From Rathayibacter tanaceti (GTDB lineage: Bacteria; Actinomycetota; Actinomycetes; Actinomycetales; Microbacteriaceae): a stretch of 37,069 nucleotides of DNA. The first letter of the stretch is position 1. Every line of letters begins with the position of its first letter. The stretch spans positions 1 through 37,069 of the forward strand of contig NZ_LIIN01000013.1 of assembly GCF_001634385.1 (NCBI RefSeq), written 5' to 3'. The notes below the pieces were generated by a model. It had not been told where the DNA came from. It was given only the letters and a program-made list of their open reading frames with translations, and did no database searches. Both the position numbers and the translations under genes were made by a program. This document shows positions 1 through 9,729 of this stretch, piece by piece.

Positions 1-84
1 TTTATACTGGGTCAATCGATTTTTGCATAAGCCTCAGTGTCTTCTTCTCGCGAAGAGCACGCGTGGATCGCACCTTTCACTTAT

Positions 85-492
85 TCACTCATTGGGCGAA
101 AAATCAGTGCGCAGAATGACGGTTTCTTGGGCGCCGCCATCATCGGCCGGTCGGCCACGGAGACCGTAGAAGTCAGGCGACCCCGCACGCACGAATAACT
201 CGTACGGGTTCCCCCTGGCATGTTCTTCCGCCCACACAAGGACCTCGTCGAGGTCACCGCGGGTGAGCTCCCCATCATCGACAAGCCACGCGAAGCCGTC
301 TTCGACCGGCGGCATCCACAGTCGAACGCGAAAAACAGGAGCTTCCTGCACCGCGACCGGCTGCACGAACTCTGCTTCCACTTGTTCCCCCTCTGGATTT
401 CCCTCGACGCGGAGCACCTGGCTCGCATCCCTCACGCACCCGACCAGACTTGGCGTGCGCTTAGTCAACCCACGACCTCGACCAGAGGTCAA
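85..492 (-). CDS. Hypothetical acidic protein
   Basis: A 135-residue reading frame, rich in Glu/Asp in its middle and C-terminal part, with a globular-looking composition (for example the segment VFRVRLWMPPVEDGFAWLV) and good third-position G/C, unlike the Arg-rich shadow frames around it. No signal peptide, membrane segment or family motif is recognised. The first 20 or so residues are less convincing, so translation may begin at a GTG a little downstream of the ATG used here. It lies between the window edge and a transposase remnant, so it may be part of a transferred or rearranged patch. Function unknown. Confidence 0.5.
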   Translation of the reverse strand: MTSGRGRGLTKRTPSLVGCVRDASQVLRVEGNPEGEQVEAEFVQPVAVQEAPVFRVRLWMPPVEDGFAWLVDDGELTRGDLDEVLVWAEEHARGNPYELFVRAGSPDFYGLRGRPADDGGAQETVILRTDFSPNE

Positions 493-907
493 GAGGCTTC
501 TCTATCGCGTACCGCGGCCGCGTCGGTGGCTTCGCCCTCGCCTGGCCCCCAAGCCGCGCGCTTCCAATGGGACGACACCGGCAGCACCCGCGAGGCCTGG
601 GCATGTGTATCCGCGGTCGAGCACCGCACGCCGTAGCGGCACGAGTGGCGGGAGCCCGCCGCGCACAGCACTCCAGCACTACCGCTGTCCAGCGGCACCG
701 CTTAATGCCGGCTCCCGGAGCGATCTTCACGGACGCCCGGGTGCAGCTGTGACGCTCAGCGCCGCGACCGCAGGAGGAACTCTCCACACGGTGCTGTGGT
801 CGAGGCGGGACTGTCTGGGTAACGGTGTGCGGGGTTTGGCCTGATCCGAGGGGAGATGGCTGTGTCTGACAGGACGACGACGATGAGCGGGCCACGGCGA
901 CGGGATC
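493..907. other. Gene-free stretch
   Basis: About 415 bases without a convincing gene. Open frames exist on both strands but are short, Arg/Pro/Ser-rich and lack family features, as expected from chance in G/C-rich DNA. A short frame beginning with ATG at 856 runs out of frame into the transposase remnant. The stretch is best read as scar DNA beside a decayed insertion sequence. Confidence 0.4.
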
Positions 908-1340
908 GTGAAAGCGTGGATACCCGTCTGTACCGCCCCCTCGGAGCAGGCCGCGAAGGACCGGTTCGTCGAGTTCGCGGCGGAGGGGGGCGCCCGCTAT
1001 CCGGCGATCGTGACGCTCTGGGAGAGCGCGTGGGCGCAGTTCATGCCGTTCCTTGAAGACGACGTCGAGACCCGCCGGGTGATCTGCACGACGAACGCGA
1101 TCGAATCGAGCAACACCCGCTACCGCCGGGCGACCCGCGCCCGAGACCACCTCCCGAACGAGGCGGCCGCGCTGAAATGTCTCCACCTCATCACCCGGTC
1201 CCCTGACCCCACCGGCGGCACGGCAGGCTGGATCACCCGCTGGAAACCCGCCCTGAACGCCTTCGCGATCACCCTCACCGGCCGCTCCGAAAGACCACCA
1301 ACCAGAAACCGCCAACCCCCGCACCGTTTACCGCACGATC
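908..1340 (+). pseudogene. IS256/mutator-type transposase remnant (C-terminal part)
   Basis: Codes for the C-terminal third of an IS256-family (mutator-type) DDE transposase. Visible are the conserved block with RVICTTNAIESSNTRYRR (around 1076-1130), the preceding F..FA..GGARYPAIVTLWESAW segment and the terminal helix around WITRWKPALNAFAITLTGR. The N-terminal half and the first catalytic acidic residues are missing, and past about 1295 the frame continues into unrelated sequence, so it is not functional. No terminal inverted repeat could be fixed with confidence. It marks an old insertion or rearrangement at the left edge of the window. Confidence 0.75.
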
Positions 1341-1555
1341 CCGGCATTCCGGGGGTTCTCGTCTCAGGTCCCCGGACTGTCGGGACCAGCGCACCCGTAC
1401 GGCTGCGTGTGGACGAACTGATGGAGACAGCGGGTTCTCGGTTCACGTCCGAGAGGGTGCACACGCTCGCCCCGTTCCTGCTCTTTCAGAGGTGACGTGC
1501 TTCCGGAGGCGACGCTCGGCGATCGGGAGCCGATCCCGCCGCTTCTCGAGCGGCG

Positions 1556-3568
1556 GTGCGACAGCTCCGGAGCCGTTCTCAGCTGCTGTGGCAGGCTCGA
1601 CTGGTGTCGATCTCTCTTGTCCTCGTGACGGTCGTGGTGGGTCTCGTGGTGGGGGCGGGTGCCCGTGCTGCCGCCAGGCGGCTTCTGGGCGTCCCGGTCG
1701 GCGCGGTGCGTTCCTTCGTGGTCGGAGTCGCGATCCTGTCGATCGCGTCGCCGACCGTCCAGACGGTCGTCGTGCCGGCCGGTCTGTTCGGCGAGTCGGA
1801 GGGGCAACCGGTGATCCTCGTCGGGGTCGAGGTCATCGCTCTCCTGATGGCGCTCGCGCTCGCCTGGGCGTTCGTCGCCGGGGTCGCGCTGCTCGTGGCG
1901 GCGGAGGCGCTGGTCCCGACCGGCTCTGTGCGGAACCCGATCCGCTGGATCCGGGATCAGCTGGCACTGCGCCGACGGACCCGCCGCTACCTCCAGGTGA
2001 CGATGATCTTCGCGCGGTTCGGCCTGCAGTCGATGCTGCGGCGCGACCCGCGTCAGGACGCAGGGTCTCCCGTCGGAGCTGCGCTCGTCGGCGCGCTGAA
2101 CGCCTGCGGGGTGACGTTCGTCAAGTTCGGCCAGGTGCTGTCCACGCGCGGCGATGTGATCCCGCCTGCACTCGCGACAGAGCTCTCGGCCCTGCAGACG
2201 AGCGCGTCCCCCGAGTCGTGGGAGAGCATCGATGCCGTTCTCACGTCCGATCTCGGCGCGCTCCGCGACCAGCTCGACGTGGAGTCGGAGCCGCTCGCTG
2301 CCGCCTCCGTCGCGCAGGTGCACCGTGCAGTGATCAGGGCGACGGGGGAGACCGTGGTGGTGAAGGTGCAGCGTCCCGGCGCGCGCGAGAGCGTCCGCGT
2401 CGACATCGACATCGTCCGCCGTCTCGGCAAGCGGCTGGAGGCGAGCGCCCTCTGGGCCCGCGAGATGCGGGTGTCCGCGCTCGCCGACGGCTTCGGCGAT
2501 GCACTGCTCGAGGAGCTCGACTACGGGCTGGAGGTCGCGAACACGCTCCGGCTCGCCGCCGCTGTCGGCGACGCCGTCGACGTCCCCCGCGTGCACGTCG
2601 AGCTCAGCACGCCGAACGTCATCGTGATGGAGTTCATCGCGGGAACGACGCTGGGTCGCGCCTCCGCCCGTCTCGACGAACTCGAGCGCGATCATCGCGA
2701 CGCGCTGGCGAGGACCCTCCTGCAGAACGTGCTCCGGCAGGTGCTGGTCGAGGGCGTGTTCCACGCCGATCTGCACCCGGGCAACGTGGTCCTGCAGACC
2801 GACGGTCGTCTGGCTCTGCTCGACCTGGGATCGGTCGGGATCCTCGACCAGCAGCTCCGCGGCGTGCTGCTCGGGATGCTCACGGCGTTCGACGCGCAGG
2901 ACACCGAGTCGGCCGCGACCCTGCTGCTCCAGCTCGTGCCGCCCTCGGACATCGACGGTTACGCGCTCCGCCGCGATCTCGGCGCGGCGATGACGGTCGT
3001 CGCCGGCCCGGACGGGCTCGGACCCGCGGGGATCGCGCGTCTGCTCGACGTGTTCCGGACGCACCGTCTGGCGCTGCCTCCGCACGTCGCCGCAGCGCTG
3101 CGCACCTTCGCGACCCTGCAGGGCTGCCTCGAGATCCTCGCGCCGGGCATCGACCAGATGGCGCTGATCCGCGAGAGCACGACCAGTATCGCCGCGCAGG
3201 TGCTCTCGCCGGACGGACTGAAGTCGACCGCGTTCTCGCGCTCGCTGACCTCGCTCTCGGTCCTCGAGCGGTTACCGGGCCAGATCGGCGCTCTGTCGCA
3301 GCAGCTGGTCGACGGGCGCCTCGCCTCCACCCGCAGGGTCGGTGCGGATCTCGCCGCCTGGGGGGCACGTGCGGTCGGCGATGTGATCGGGACGCTCGTC
3401 GCGGGAGTGCTGGTCGTCGCCGCGGTGCTGCTGCTGGGCGTGCAGGGCGGCCCGATGATGACCAGCACGGTCCCGTGGACCTGGTACCTCGCCGGCGTCG
3501 TCGCGCTCGCCGGCTTCAGCCTGATCCTCCGGGTGCTGTTCCGGGTCTTCGCGCAACCGGCCGACTGA
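1556..3568 (+). CDS. ABC1/UbiB-type atypical kinase, membrane-anchored
   Basis: A 670-residue protein of the UbiB/ABC1/ADCK family of atypical protein-kinase-like ATPases, which are linked to quinone or lipid metabolism. It shows the family hallmarks in order: the KxGQ-type motif FVKFGQVLSTR, the Ala-rich nucleotide loop AAASVAQVH, the VVVKVQRPG lysine strand, the EELDY acidic motif, the catalytic loop FHADLHPGN and a metal-binding LDLGSVG in place of DFG. Three hydrophobic N-terminal segments (roughly residues 17-40, 48-66, 78-110) and two C-terminal ones (roughly 615-665) should anchor it in the membrane. The GTG at 1556 is used; a start slightly downstream is possible because no strong ribosome-binding site is seen. 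The substrate cannot be told from sequence. Confidence 0.9.
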   Translation: MRQLRSRSQLLWQARLVSISLVLVTVVVGLVVGAGARAAARRLLGVPVGAVRSFVVGVAILSIASPTVQTVVVPAGLFGESEGQPVILVGVEVIALLMALALAWAFVAGVALLVAAEALVPTGSVRNPIRWIRDQLALRRRTRRYLQVTMIFARFGLQSMLRRDPRQDAGSPVGAALVGALNACGVTFVKFGQVLSTRGDVIPPALATELSALQTSASPESWESIDAVLTSDLGALRDQLDVESEPLAAASVAQVHRAVIRATGETVVVKVQRPGARESVRVDIDIVRRLGKRLEASALWAREMRVSALADGFGDALLEELDYGLEVANTLRLAAAVGDAVDVPRVHVELSTPNVIVMEFIAGTTLGRASARLDELERDHRDALARTLLQNVLRQVLVEGVFHADLHPGNVVLQTDGRLALLDLGSVGILDQQLRGVLLGMLTAFDAQDTESAATLLLQLVPPSDIDGYALRRDLGAAMTVVAGPDGLGPAGIARLLDVFRTHRLALPPHVAAALRTFATLQGCLEILAPGIDQMALIRESTTSIAAQVLSPDGLKSTAFSRSLTSLSVLERLPGQIGALSQQLVDGRLASTRRVGADLAAWGARAVGDVIGTLVAGVLVVAAVLLLGVQGGPMMTSTVPWTWYLAGVVALAGFSLILRVLFRVFAQPAD

Positions 3569-3592
3569 CCGCGGGCGCCGGACAGGCGGCGG

Positions 3593-4309
3593 TCAGCCCT
3601 TGCGGTCGATTCCCACCGTCACCGCCTGCTTCGCGACATCGAGGGTCTCCGTCAGACGATCCTGGCCGGACGCCGCTCCGAAGAAGGTCAGGTTGATGCC
3701 GGTGCGGGCGAAGGTCCGCGAGACCAGGCCGACCGGTCGGCCGTCGCCGCCCGGGGCGAGCTCGCCGGCGAGGGCCTGCACCTCTCCGCCGGCCGATCGG
3801 CCGAAGGAGGCCGGTCGGGGATCGCCGGAGAGCCCGGCGTGCGAGAGGATCTCCCGGGTCGCCTCCTCGTCGCCCTGCGCTGGGTCGATATCCCTGACCC
3901 GCTGCTGCAGCGCGACGATCGTCGCTCCGTCGGCAGCGACGTACGACCAGCGGCCGTTCGCGAGGTCGGACGCGGCGGCGTCCATCTCGAAGCCATGGTC
4001 GCTGAGCGTCGAGCTCGAGAGGTTCCAGTACACCTCGTCCTCGGCGGCGAAGGCGGAGCCGTCCTCGAAGGTGGTCGTGCCGGACGCGTTCAGGGCGTCC
4101 GCCGCACCGGCGATCTCCTCGTCGGTGATCGGCGACCCGCCCGAGGAGTCGGTGGTGGCGGGCGACGACTGCGCCGGCGCCTCAGCCGGCGGGAACGAGA
4201 ACGACGGTGAAGGATGCGCTGCGGGGTCTCCTCCCGCTGCGGCGCAGCCCGCGAGGGCGAGAGCGGCGGTGACGGCGACGACAGCGGACGCGATGGAACG
4301 TTCAGACAT
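3593..4309 (-). CDS. Putative lipoprotein of unknown function
   Basis: A 238-residue secreted lipoprotein. The N-terminus has a charged start, a hydrophobic Ala/Val/Leu stretch and the lipobox LAGC around residues 18-21, followed by a Ser/Pro/Ala-rich linker. The mature domain has no motif I recognise; the C-terminal part ends in an alternating hydrophobic segment (INLTFFGAAS) typical of a small beta-rich sensor or binding domain. The start is chosen because GAGGGAG lies just upstream of this ATG and the lipobox then falls at the right distance. It ends 24 bases from the convergent kinase gene. Confidence 0.75.
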   Translation of the reverse strand: MSERSIASAVVAVTAALALAGCAAAGGDPAAHPSPSFSFPPAEAPAQSSPATTDSSGGSPITDEEIAGAADALNASGTTTFEDGSAFAAEDEVYWNLSSSTLSDHGFEMDAAASDLANGRWSYVAADGATIVALQQRVRDIDPAQGDEEATREILSHAGLSGDPRPASFGRSAGGEVQALAGELAPGGDGRPVGLVSRTFARTGINLTFFGAASGQDRLTETLDVAKQAVTVGIDRKG

Positions 4310-4446
4310 GATTCTCCCTCGGTTTCGTGCTGCGACGGTAGCAGCCGGCTGGGCATCCGCACGGGGTCCGGCGCGCAACGCCGCCTCAGGCCCGTTCGCG
4401 TGGAAGGATTTCCGTTCGCTTCCGTTCCGCCTACGAAAGGACAGTT

Positions 4447-5622
4447 GTGCCCGAAGACGTCCTCCCCGAGATCGGCTCCATCGCTCTCGCCGTTGTGATC
4501 GCGGTCGTGATCGCCGTCGTGGTGACCGCCGTCACCGCGCTCGTTCTCCGCTCGATCGGCGCACGCAAGGCCTGGGCGCGCCTGCTCATCCGCCGGTTGC
4601 GCATCCCGTTCCGCGTTCTGCTGATGACCATCGCCGTCTGGGCGGCACTGGCCGCGACAGTGTCCGGCGACACCTGGCCGACGCTCGTCGACCGGATCTT
4701 CCAGATCGCCACGATCGGAGCAGCGGCGTGGGTGGTGGGCGCGCTGTTCGTGTTCCTGGAGGATCTCGGCGCCGAGCGCTACCGCACCGACACCGCCGAC
4801 AACCGGCGCGCCCGTCGCCTCCGCACCCAGATGACGATCATCCGGCGGGTCGCCGTCGCGGCCGTGGTCGTGATCGCCATCGGAGCCTCGCTGCTGACCT
4901 TCCCCGAGGCGCGCACGGCGGGGGCGAGCCTGCTCGCCTCCGCCGGTGTGCTCTCGATCGTGGCCGGTCTCGCGGCGCAGTCGAGCCTCACCAACATCTT
5001 CGCGGGGATGCAGTTGGCCTTCAGCGATGCGATCCGGTTGGACGACGTGGTGATCGTCGAGGACGAGTGGGGGCGGATCGAGGAGATCACGCTGACCTAC
5101 GTCGTGGTGCACCTGTGGGACGACCGCCGCCTGGTGCTGCCGACCAACTACTTCACGACCCAGCCGTTCCAGAACTGGACGCGCACCGGCTCCGAACTGC
5201 TGGGCGCCGTCGAACTCGACCTCGACTGGCGGGTGAGCCCTGAGCAGATGCGCGACGAACTGCACCGTCTGCTCGACGAGACCGACCTGTGGGACCGGCG
5301 CACCAGCGTGCTCCAGGTGACGGATGCGACGGGCGGATTCGTCCGCATCCGGGTGCTGGTCACCGCGAAGGACGCGCCGACCCTGTTCGACCTGCGCTGC
5401 TACGTGCGTGAGCGACTGGTCTCGTGGCTGCACGAGAACGATCCCGTGGCCCTGCCGCGCCAGCGCGTCGAGATGGAGCGGGAGCCGGCGCCGTCCGCGA
5501 CTCCGCGCCGCCACACCCCCTCCGCCCCGGACAACCTGTTCTCGGGCGACGAGCGCTCGAACGAGCGTGGAGCCCTCTTCACCGGCCTGATCGACCTGCG
5601 CGAGACTCCCCAGCAGGACTGA
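4447..5622 (+). CDS. Small-conductance mechanosensitive channel, MscS family
   Basis: A 391-residue MscS-type channel that would open under membrane tension to release solutes during hypo-osmotic shock. Three N-terminal hydrophobic regions (roughly residues 8-35, 55-72, 83-104) precede the pore-lining helix and beta domain. The signature segment runs from about residue 160 (LLASAGVLSIVAGLAAQSS) through NIFAGMQLAFSDAIRLDD and the conserved RLVLPTNYFTTQPFQNWTR. The C-terminal 60 residues are Pro/Arg-rich and probably cytosolic. The GTG start is preceded by AAAGGA at a proper distance. It is not in an operon with its neighbours. Confidence 0.92.
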   Translation: MPEDVLPEIGSIALAVVIAVVIAVVVTAVTALVLRSIGARKAWARLLIRRLRIPFRVLLMTIAVWAALAATVSGDTWPTLVDRIFQIATIGAAAWVVGALFVFLEDLGAERYRTDTADNRRARRLRTQMTIIRRVAVAAVVVIAIGASLLTFPEARTAGASLLASAGVLSIVAGLAAQSSLTNIFAGMQLAFSDAIRLDDVVIVEDEWGRIEEITLTYVVVHLWDDRRLVLPTNYFTTQPFQNWTRTGSELLGAVELDLDWRVSPEQMRDELHRLLDETDLWDRRTSVLQVTDATGGFVRIRVLVTAKDAPTLFDLRCYVRERLVSWLHENDPVALPRQRVEMEREPAPSATPRRHTPSAPDNLFSGDERSNERGALFTGLIDLRETPQQD

Positions 5623-5740
5623 CCCTCGGCGAGACGACGCGCGCGAGATCGACAATGCATCCGACTCGGCCGGGGCGCCGGTGGACCTGGCGTCGACCTC
5701 CGGTGTCGAGTGCGCTCGAGGTCGAGCCGGGCGCCTTCAC

Positions 5741-6475
5741 TCAGCCGACTCGGCCGGAGAAACCGAGGAGGGCCTGGGTGAGGCGCCGGTCCGCCTCCTC
5801 GCGGCTGATCGTCGCGGTCCCGTCGCCGGCCTGCGGCCCGTACCAGCCGAAGTCGGCGTGGTTGGCGCCCTCGATCTCGACCATGGCGGCGGAGGCCGGG
5901 AGCAGGCCGCGCGCGGCCGACACCTTCGCGGGGGTGCTCAGCCCGTCCTCGGAGCCGCTGACGCTCAGCACGGGCAGGTCGGAGCCCGACAGGTCGTTCG
6001 CGCAGTAGCTCCCGAGCAGGACGAGCCCGGACACCTCCGGGTCCTCCGCCCACTGGCAGGCCTTGACCCCGCCGAGGGAGTGGCCGCCGACCAGCCACCG
6101 GTCGACGCCCTCGGCCTGGTCGGTGAACGTCTCGAGCGAGCGCAGGTCGAAAAACGCCAGGTGCAGGATCGGCCGGGTGATCACCACGGTCGCCCCCGCG
6201 TCGACCAGCGGAGCGAGCGTGGCCTCGTAGGACGACGCCTCCACCTTGGCACCCGGGACGAAGACAAGCCCCGTGCCGTCGAGCGACCCGGGGGAGGTCG
6301 GAGTCATCACCAGGGCGTTGGCGGTGCGGTGCACGGCGATCGCCGGGTCGGCGCGCACCCGGGCGAGCGCCTCCTCATCCGGGCCGCTGACGATCGAGGT
6401 CCAGGTGAGGAAGCCGAGCACAGCCAGCCCGAGGAGACCGCCGACTCCCGCCAGCACCGCTCTGCGCCGCCTCAC
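5741..6475 (-). CDS. Membrane-anchored alpha/beta hydrolase
   Basis: A 244-residue serine hydrolase. After an Arg-rich start, one hydrophobic segment (about residues 7-25) anchors it in the membrane with the catalytic domain probably outside. The nucleophile elbow GGHSLGG, the acid-strand motif SGSEDGL and the histidine in GANHADFGWYG give a complete Ser-Asp-His triad, as in the Abhydrolase_5/dienelactone-hydrolase-like group. The GTG start overlaps the TGA of the upstream glycosidase by four bases, so the two are translationally coupled. The substrate is unknown; an ester or short-chain lipid is the usual guess for this group. Confidence 0.85.
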   Translation of the reverse strand: MRRRRAVLAGVGGLLGLAVLGFLTWTSIVSGPDEEALARVRADPAIAVHRTANALVMTPTSPGSLDGTGLVFVPGAKVEASSYEATLAPLVDAGATVVITRPILHLAFFDLRSLETFTDQAEGVDRWLVGGHSLGGVKACQWAEDPEVSGLVLLGSYCANDLSGSDLPVLSVSGSEDGLSTPAKVSAARGLLPASAAMVEIEGANHADFGWYGPQAGDGTATISREEADRRLTQALLGFSGRVG

Positions 6476-8244
6476 CGCTGCGCCGCGATCGCATCGGCCG
6501 CCTGCACCAGAGCGAGGTGCGAGAGCGCTTGCGGAGTGTTGCCGGCGTGGCGTCGGCCCTCGACGTCGTACTCCTCCGAGAGTAGGCCCACATCGTTGCA
6601 GAGTCCGACGAGGCGGTCCATCAGGGTGCGAGCCTCGTCGAGCCGGCCTGAGTAGGCGTACTGCCGCACCAGCCAGAACGAGCACGCGACGAACGGATGC
6701 TCACCGCCGGCCAGACCGTCGACGGAGGACTCGGTGCGGTAGCGGTGCAGCAGTCCGTCCTGGAGCAGAGTGCGCTCCAGCTCCGCCACGGTGCCGAGCA
6801 TCCGTGGATCGTCGGCGGCGACGAAGCCGACCATCGGCAGAACCAGGAGCGAGGCGTCGACCTCGGCCGAGCCGTACGACTGCACGAAGTGCCCGCGCTG
6901 GGCGTCGAAGCCGTGAGCCTCGATCTCGGCACGCACCTCGTCGCGCAGCCGCTCCCAGGTCTCGGCCGGGCCGGGCAGGCCGCTCTCTCGCACCGCGCGG
7001 ACGCCGCGGTCCAGCGCCGCCCAGATCATCGCGCGCGAGTGCGTGAAGTGCCGCGGTTCGCCCCGGATCTCCCAGATCCCGTTGTCGGGCCGCCGCCAGT
7101 TCGCCTCGACGAAGCCCAGCAGCGCTCGCTGGAGCGGCCAGGAGAACTCCGTCTCGTCGACTCCGACCCGTCGCGCCTCGTGCAGCGCGACCATGACCTC
7201 ACCGATGACGTCGGCCTGATACTGGTCCACGGCGGCATTGCCGATCCGCACGGGGGAGGCGCCGTCGTACCCGGGCAGGCTCGGCATGGTGCGCTCCGAC
7301 AGATCGCGCTCGCCGGCGAGGCCGTACATGATCTGCACGTCCTCTGGAGCCCCGGCTACCGCCCGCAGCAGCCAGGTCCGCCACTTCTGCGCCTCCTGCT
7401 CGAAGCCGTGGGCGAGGAGCGCCTGGAGGGCCAGCGCCGCGTCGCGGAGCCAGACGTAGCGGTAGTCCCAGTTGCGGCTGCCGCCGAACTGCTCCGGCAG
7501 TGAGGTGGTGGCCGCCGCGACGATGCCGCCCGTCTCGTCGTCGGTCAGCGCGCGCAGGGTGAGGAGCGAGCGGACCACGGCCGCCCGGTGCGGACCGTCG
7601 TAGTCGATCCTGGACGCCCACTCCGACCACCAGGCGAGCGTGCGCTCGATGGCGTGGTCGACGTCGAGGCGCTTCGGCGCCCGCTGGTGCGAGGGGAACC
7701 ACGCCATCGAGAGGTCGACGACGGCGCCGGCCGCCACCTCGAACTCGGCGGAGTGCACATGATCGGTCGCCGTCAGGCGAACCCCGCGGACGACCACCGC
7801 GTCGGGGCCGGCGACGGCGACCAGCAGCGGGTCCTCGTCCGACCCCTCCTGCCGCACCCACGGCAGAGTGCGGGCGTAGTCGAAGCGGATGCGCAACTCC
7901 TGCCGCATCCGGACGGTGCCGGAGATCCCGCGCACGCGCCGCACCAGCTCGGCGCGCTCGTCGCGCAGCGGCATCACGTCGGTGACCTCGACCACGCCGG
8001 TAGCGGTCGTCCAGCGGGTGACCAGGGCGAGGGTCTCGCCGAGGTAGTGGCGCTCGTTCGCGGCGTCGCCGTCCACGGGTCGGAGCGACCACCGCCCCTG
8101 GTCGTCGCCGCCGAGCAGGGCGCCGAACACGGAGGCGGAGTCGAAACGGGGCAGGCACAGCCAGTCGATGCCGCCGTCGCGGGAGACGAGGGCGGCGGTG
8201 CGGCAGTCGGAGAGGACAGCGTAGTCCTCGATCGGGGAGACCAT
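6472..8244 (-). CDS. GH15 family glycosidase (glucoamylase/trehalase type)
   Basis: A 590-residue glycoside hydrolase family 15 protein of the cytosolic actinobacterial type, whose characterised mycobacterial relatives hydrolyse trehalose. The N-terminal beta-sandwich begins with the typical PIEDYAVLSDCRTAALVS; the (alpha/alpha)6 barrel contains FGGSRNWDYRYVWLRDAA, the first catalytic region GIWEIRGEPRHFTHSR and the second catalytic Glu in LLSEEYD. No signal peptide is present. It is divergent from a glucose-6-phosphate dehydrogenase and lies some kilobases from otsA-otsB, fitting a role in trehalose or alpha-glucan turnover. Substrate (trehalose versus malto-oligosaccharide) cannot be fixed from sequence. 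Confidence 0.92.
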   Translation of the reverse strand: MVSPIEDYAVLSDCRTAALVSRDGGIDWLCLPRFDSASVFGALLGGDDQGRWSLRPVDGDAANERHYLGETLALVTRWTTATGVVEVTDVMPLRDERAELVRRVRGISGTVRMRQELRIRFDYARTLPWVRQEGSDEDPLLVAVAGPDAVVVRGVRLTATDHVHSAEFEVAAGAVVDLSMAWFPSHQRAPKRLDVDHAIERTLAWWSEWASRIDYDGPHRAAVVRSLLTLRALTDDETGGIVAAATTSLPEQFGGSRNWDYRYVWLRDAALALQALLAHGFEQEAQKWRTWLLRAVAGAPEDVQIMYGLAGERDLSERTMPSLPGYDGASPVRIGNAAVDQYQADVIGEVMVALHEARRVGVDETEFSWPLQRALLGFVEANWRRPDNGIWEIRGEPRHFTHSRAMIWAALDRGVRAVRESGLPGPAETWERLRDEVRAEIEAHGFDAQRGHFVQSYGSAEVDASLLVLPMVGFVAADDPRMLGTVAELERTLLQDGLLHRYRTESSVDGLAGGEHPFVACSFWLVRQYAYSGRLDEARTLMDRLVGLCNDVGLLSEEYDVEGRRHAGNTPQALSHLALVQAADAIAAQR

Positions 8245-8312
8245 GCGGTGATCCTCGCAGGCGCGGCTGGGGCCTCCCGGTCAAGGCGGAGCGTGGCCTC
8301 GCAGGCTCGCCG

Positions 8313-8318
8313 TAGGGT
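8313..8318 (+). promoter_or_regulatory. TAGGGT -10 box of a leaderless transcript
   Basis: TAGGGT matches the actinobacterial TANNNT -10 consensus and ends seven bases before the ATG of the dehydrogenase gene, so transcription would begin at or next to the start codon. No ribosome-binding site is needed or seen. Confidence 0.5.
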
Positions 8319-8325
8319 GAACGGC

Positions 8326-9699
8326 ATGGCACAGACCGTCTCGACCCTGCTCATCCTCGGTGCGACGGGGGACCTGTCCTCGCGTCTCCTCCTCCCCGCC
8401 GTCGGCCAGCTGCTGACCCGCGAGGCCGACCGCCGGGTGCACCTCGTCGGTGCCGGTCGCGAGGAGTGGACGCAGGAGCACTGGCACGAGGTGCTCGCCG
8501 CGTCGTTCGGCACGGTCGAGGCGACGGGCGAGGGAGTCGACGAGCTGGTGGCCGGCACTCGCTACCAGCAGGTCGACGTCACCGATCCGGAGGCGCTCGC
8601 TGCCCTGCTCACGAGCTGCGAGGGCCCGGTCGCCGTCTACTTCGCGCTGCCTCCGGCGATCGCCGCGAGGGCCTGCGATGCGCTCGCCGCCCACGATCTG
8701 CCCGAGGGGACCGTGCTCGCCCTCGAGAAGCCCTTCGGCACCGACGAGGAGAGCGCCCGCGCGTTGAACGGGCGCCTCGCCGCCCTCGTCCCCGAGGACC
8801 GCGTCCACCGCGTCGACCACTTCCTCGGGCGCGCGACCGTGATGAATGTGCTCGGGCTGCGGTTCGCCAACCGGATCCTCGAGCCGCTGTGGTCGGCCGA
8901 GCACATCGAGAGCGTCGAGATCGTCTACGACGAGCAGCTGGCGCTCGAGGGGCGGGCGAGCTACTACGACGGCGCGGGCGCCCTGATCGACATGATCCAG
9001 AGCCACCTGCTCCAGGTGCTCGCCGTGATTGCGATGGAGCCGCCCTCGACGCTCGACGCGGCCGACCTGCGCGATGCCAAATCGATCGTCCTTCGGGCCA
9101 CGCGTCTCGCGGGCGACGATCCGGCGGCGAGCTCCCGCCGTGCCCGCTACGCGGCGGGCTCGATCGACGGGCGCGCACTGCCGGCCTATGCCGAGGAGGA
9201 CGGGGTGGACCCCGCCCGCGGGACCGAGACCCTCGCCGAGCTGACCGTCGAGGTCGACACCTGGCGCTGGTCGGGAGTCCCGTTCACGCTGCGCTCCGGC
9301 AAGGCACTGGGGGAGCGGCGGCGTGAGGTGGTCATCCGCTTCAAGCCGGTGCCGCACCTCCCGGCGGGCTTCCACGGCACGGAGTCGCCCTCGGTGCTGC
9401 GGCTGTTCCTCGCCCCCGACCAGATGGCACTCGAACTCAACATCAACGGCCCGGGCGACCCGTACACACTGGAGCGCGCGTCGCTGGAGGCGACCTTCGG
9501 CGCCGGAGAGCTGCTCGCCTACGGGGAGGTCATCTCCGGCATCCTCGACGACGACCCGTCGCTCTCCGTGCGCGGCGACGCTGCGGAGGAGTGCTGGCGC
9601 ATCGTGCAGCCGGCTCTCGACGCCTGGCGGGCAGGCACGGTCCCGCTCGACGAGTACCCGGCCGGGACGTCCGGACCGGAGGGCTGGCCTCAGGTCTAA
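8326..9699 (+). CDS. zwf: Glucose-6-phosphate dehydrogenase
   Basis: A 457-residue NADP-dependent glucose-6-phosphate dehydrogenase, first step of the oxidative pentose-phosphate pathway. The N-terminal Rossmann motif is GATGDLSSR; LEKPFGTD gives the substrate-linked lysine region; RVDHFLGRATV is the active-site signature (usually RIDHYLGK) with the catalytic histidine; PFTLRSGKAL is the conserved C-terminal strand. The final lysine of the signature is Arg here, a feature of a divergent subgroup, so this may be a second zwf paralogue; in many actinobacteria the main zwf sits beside tkt/tal/opcA, which are absent here. The start follows the TAGGGT box directly. Confidence 0.9.
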   Translation: MAQTVSTLLILGATGDLSSRLLLPAVGQLLTREADRRVHLVGAGREEWTQEHWHEVLAASFGTVEATGEGVDELVAGTRYQQVDVTDPEALAALLTSCEGPVAVYFALPPAIAARACDALAAHDLPEGTVLALEKPFGTDEESARALNGRLAALVPEDRVHRVDHFLGRATVMNVLGLRFANRILEPLWSAEHIESVEIVYDEQLALEGRASYYDGAGALIDMIQSHLLQVLAVIAMEPPSTLDAADLRDAKSIVLRATRLAGDDPAASSRRARYAAGSIDGRALPAYAEEDGVDPARGTETLAELTVEVDTWRWSGVPFTLRSGKALGERRREVVIRFKPVPHLPAGFHGTESPSVLRLFLAPDQMALELNINGPGDPYTLERASLEATFGAGELLAYGEVISGILDDDPSLSVRGDAAEECWRIVQPALDAWRAGTVPLDEYPAGTSGPEGWPQV

Positions 9700-9729
9700 G
9701 GGCCGCGGCGGGGCGGCCCCGTGGTGCGC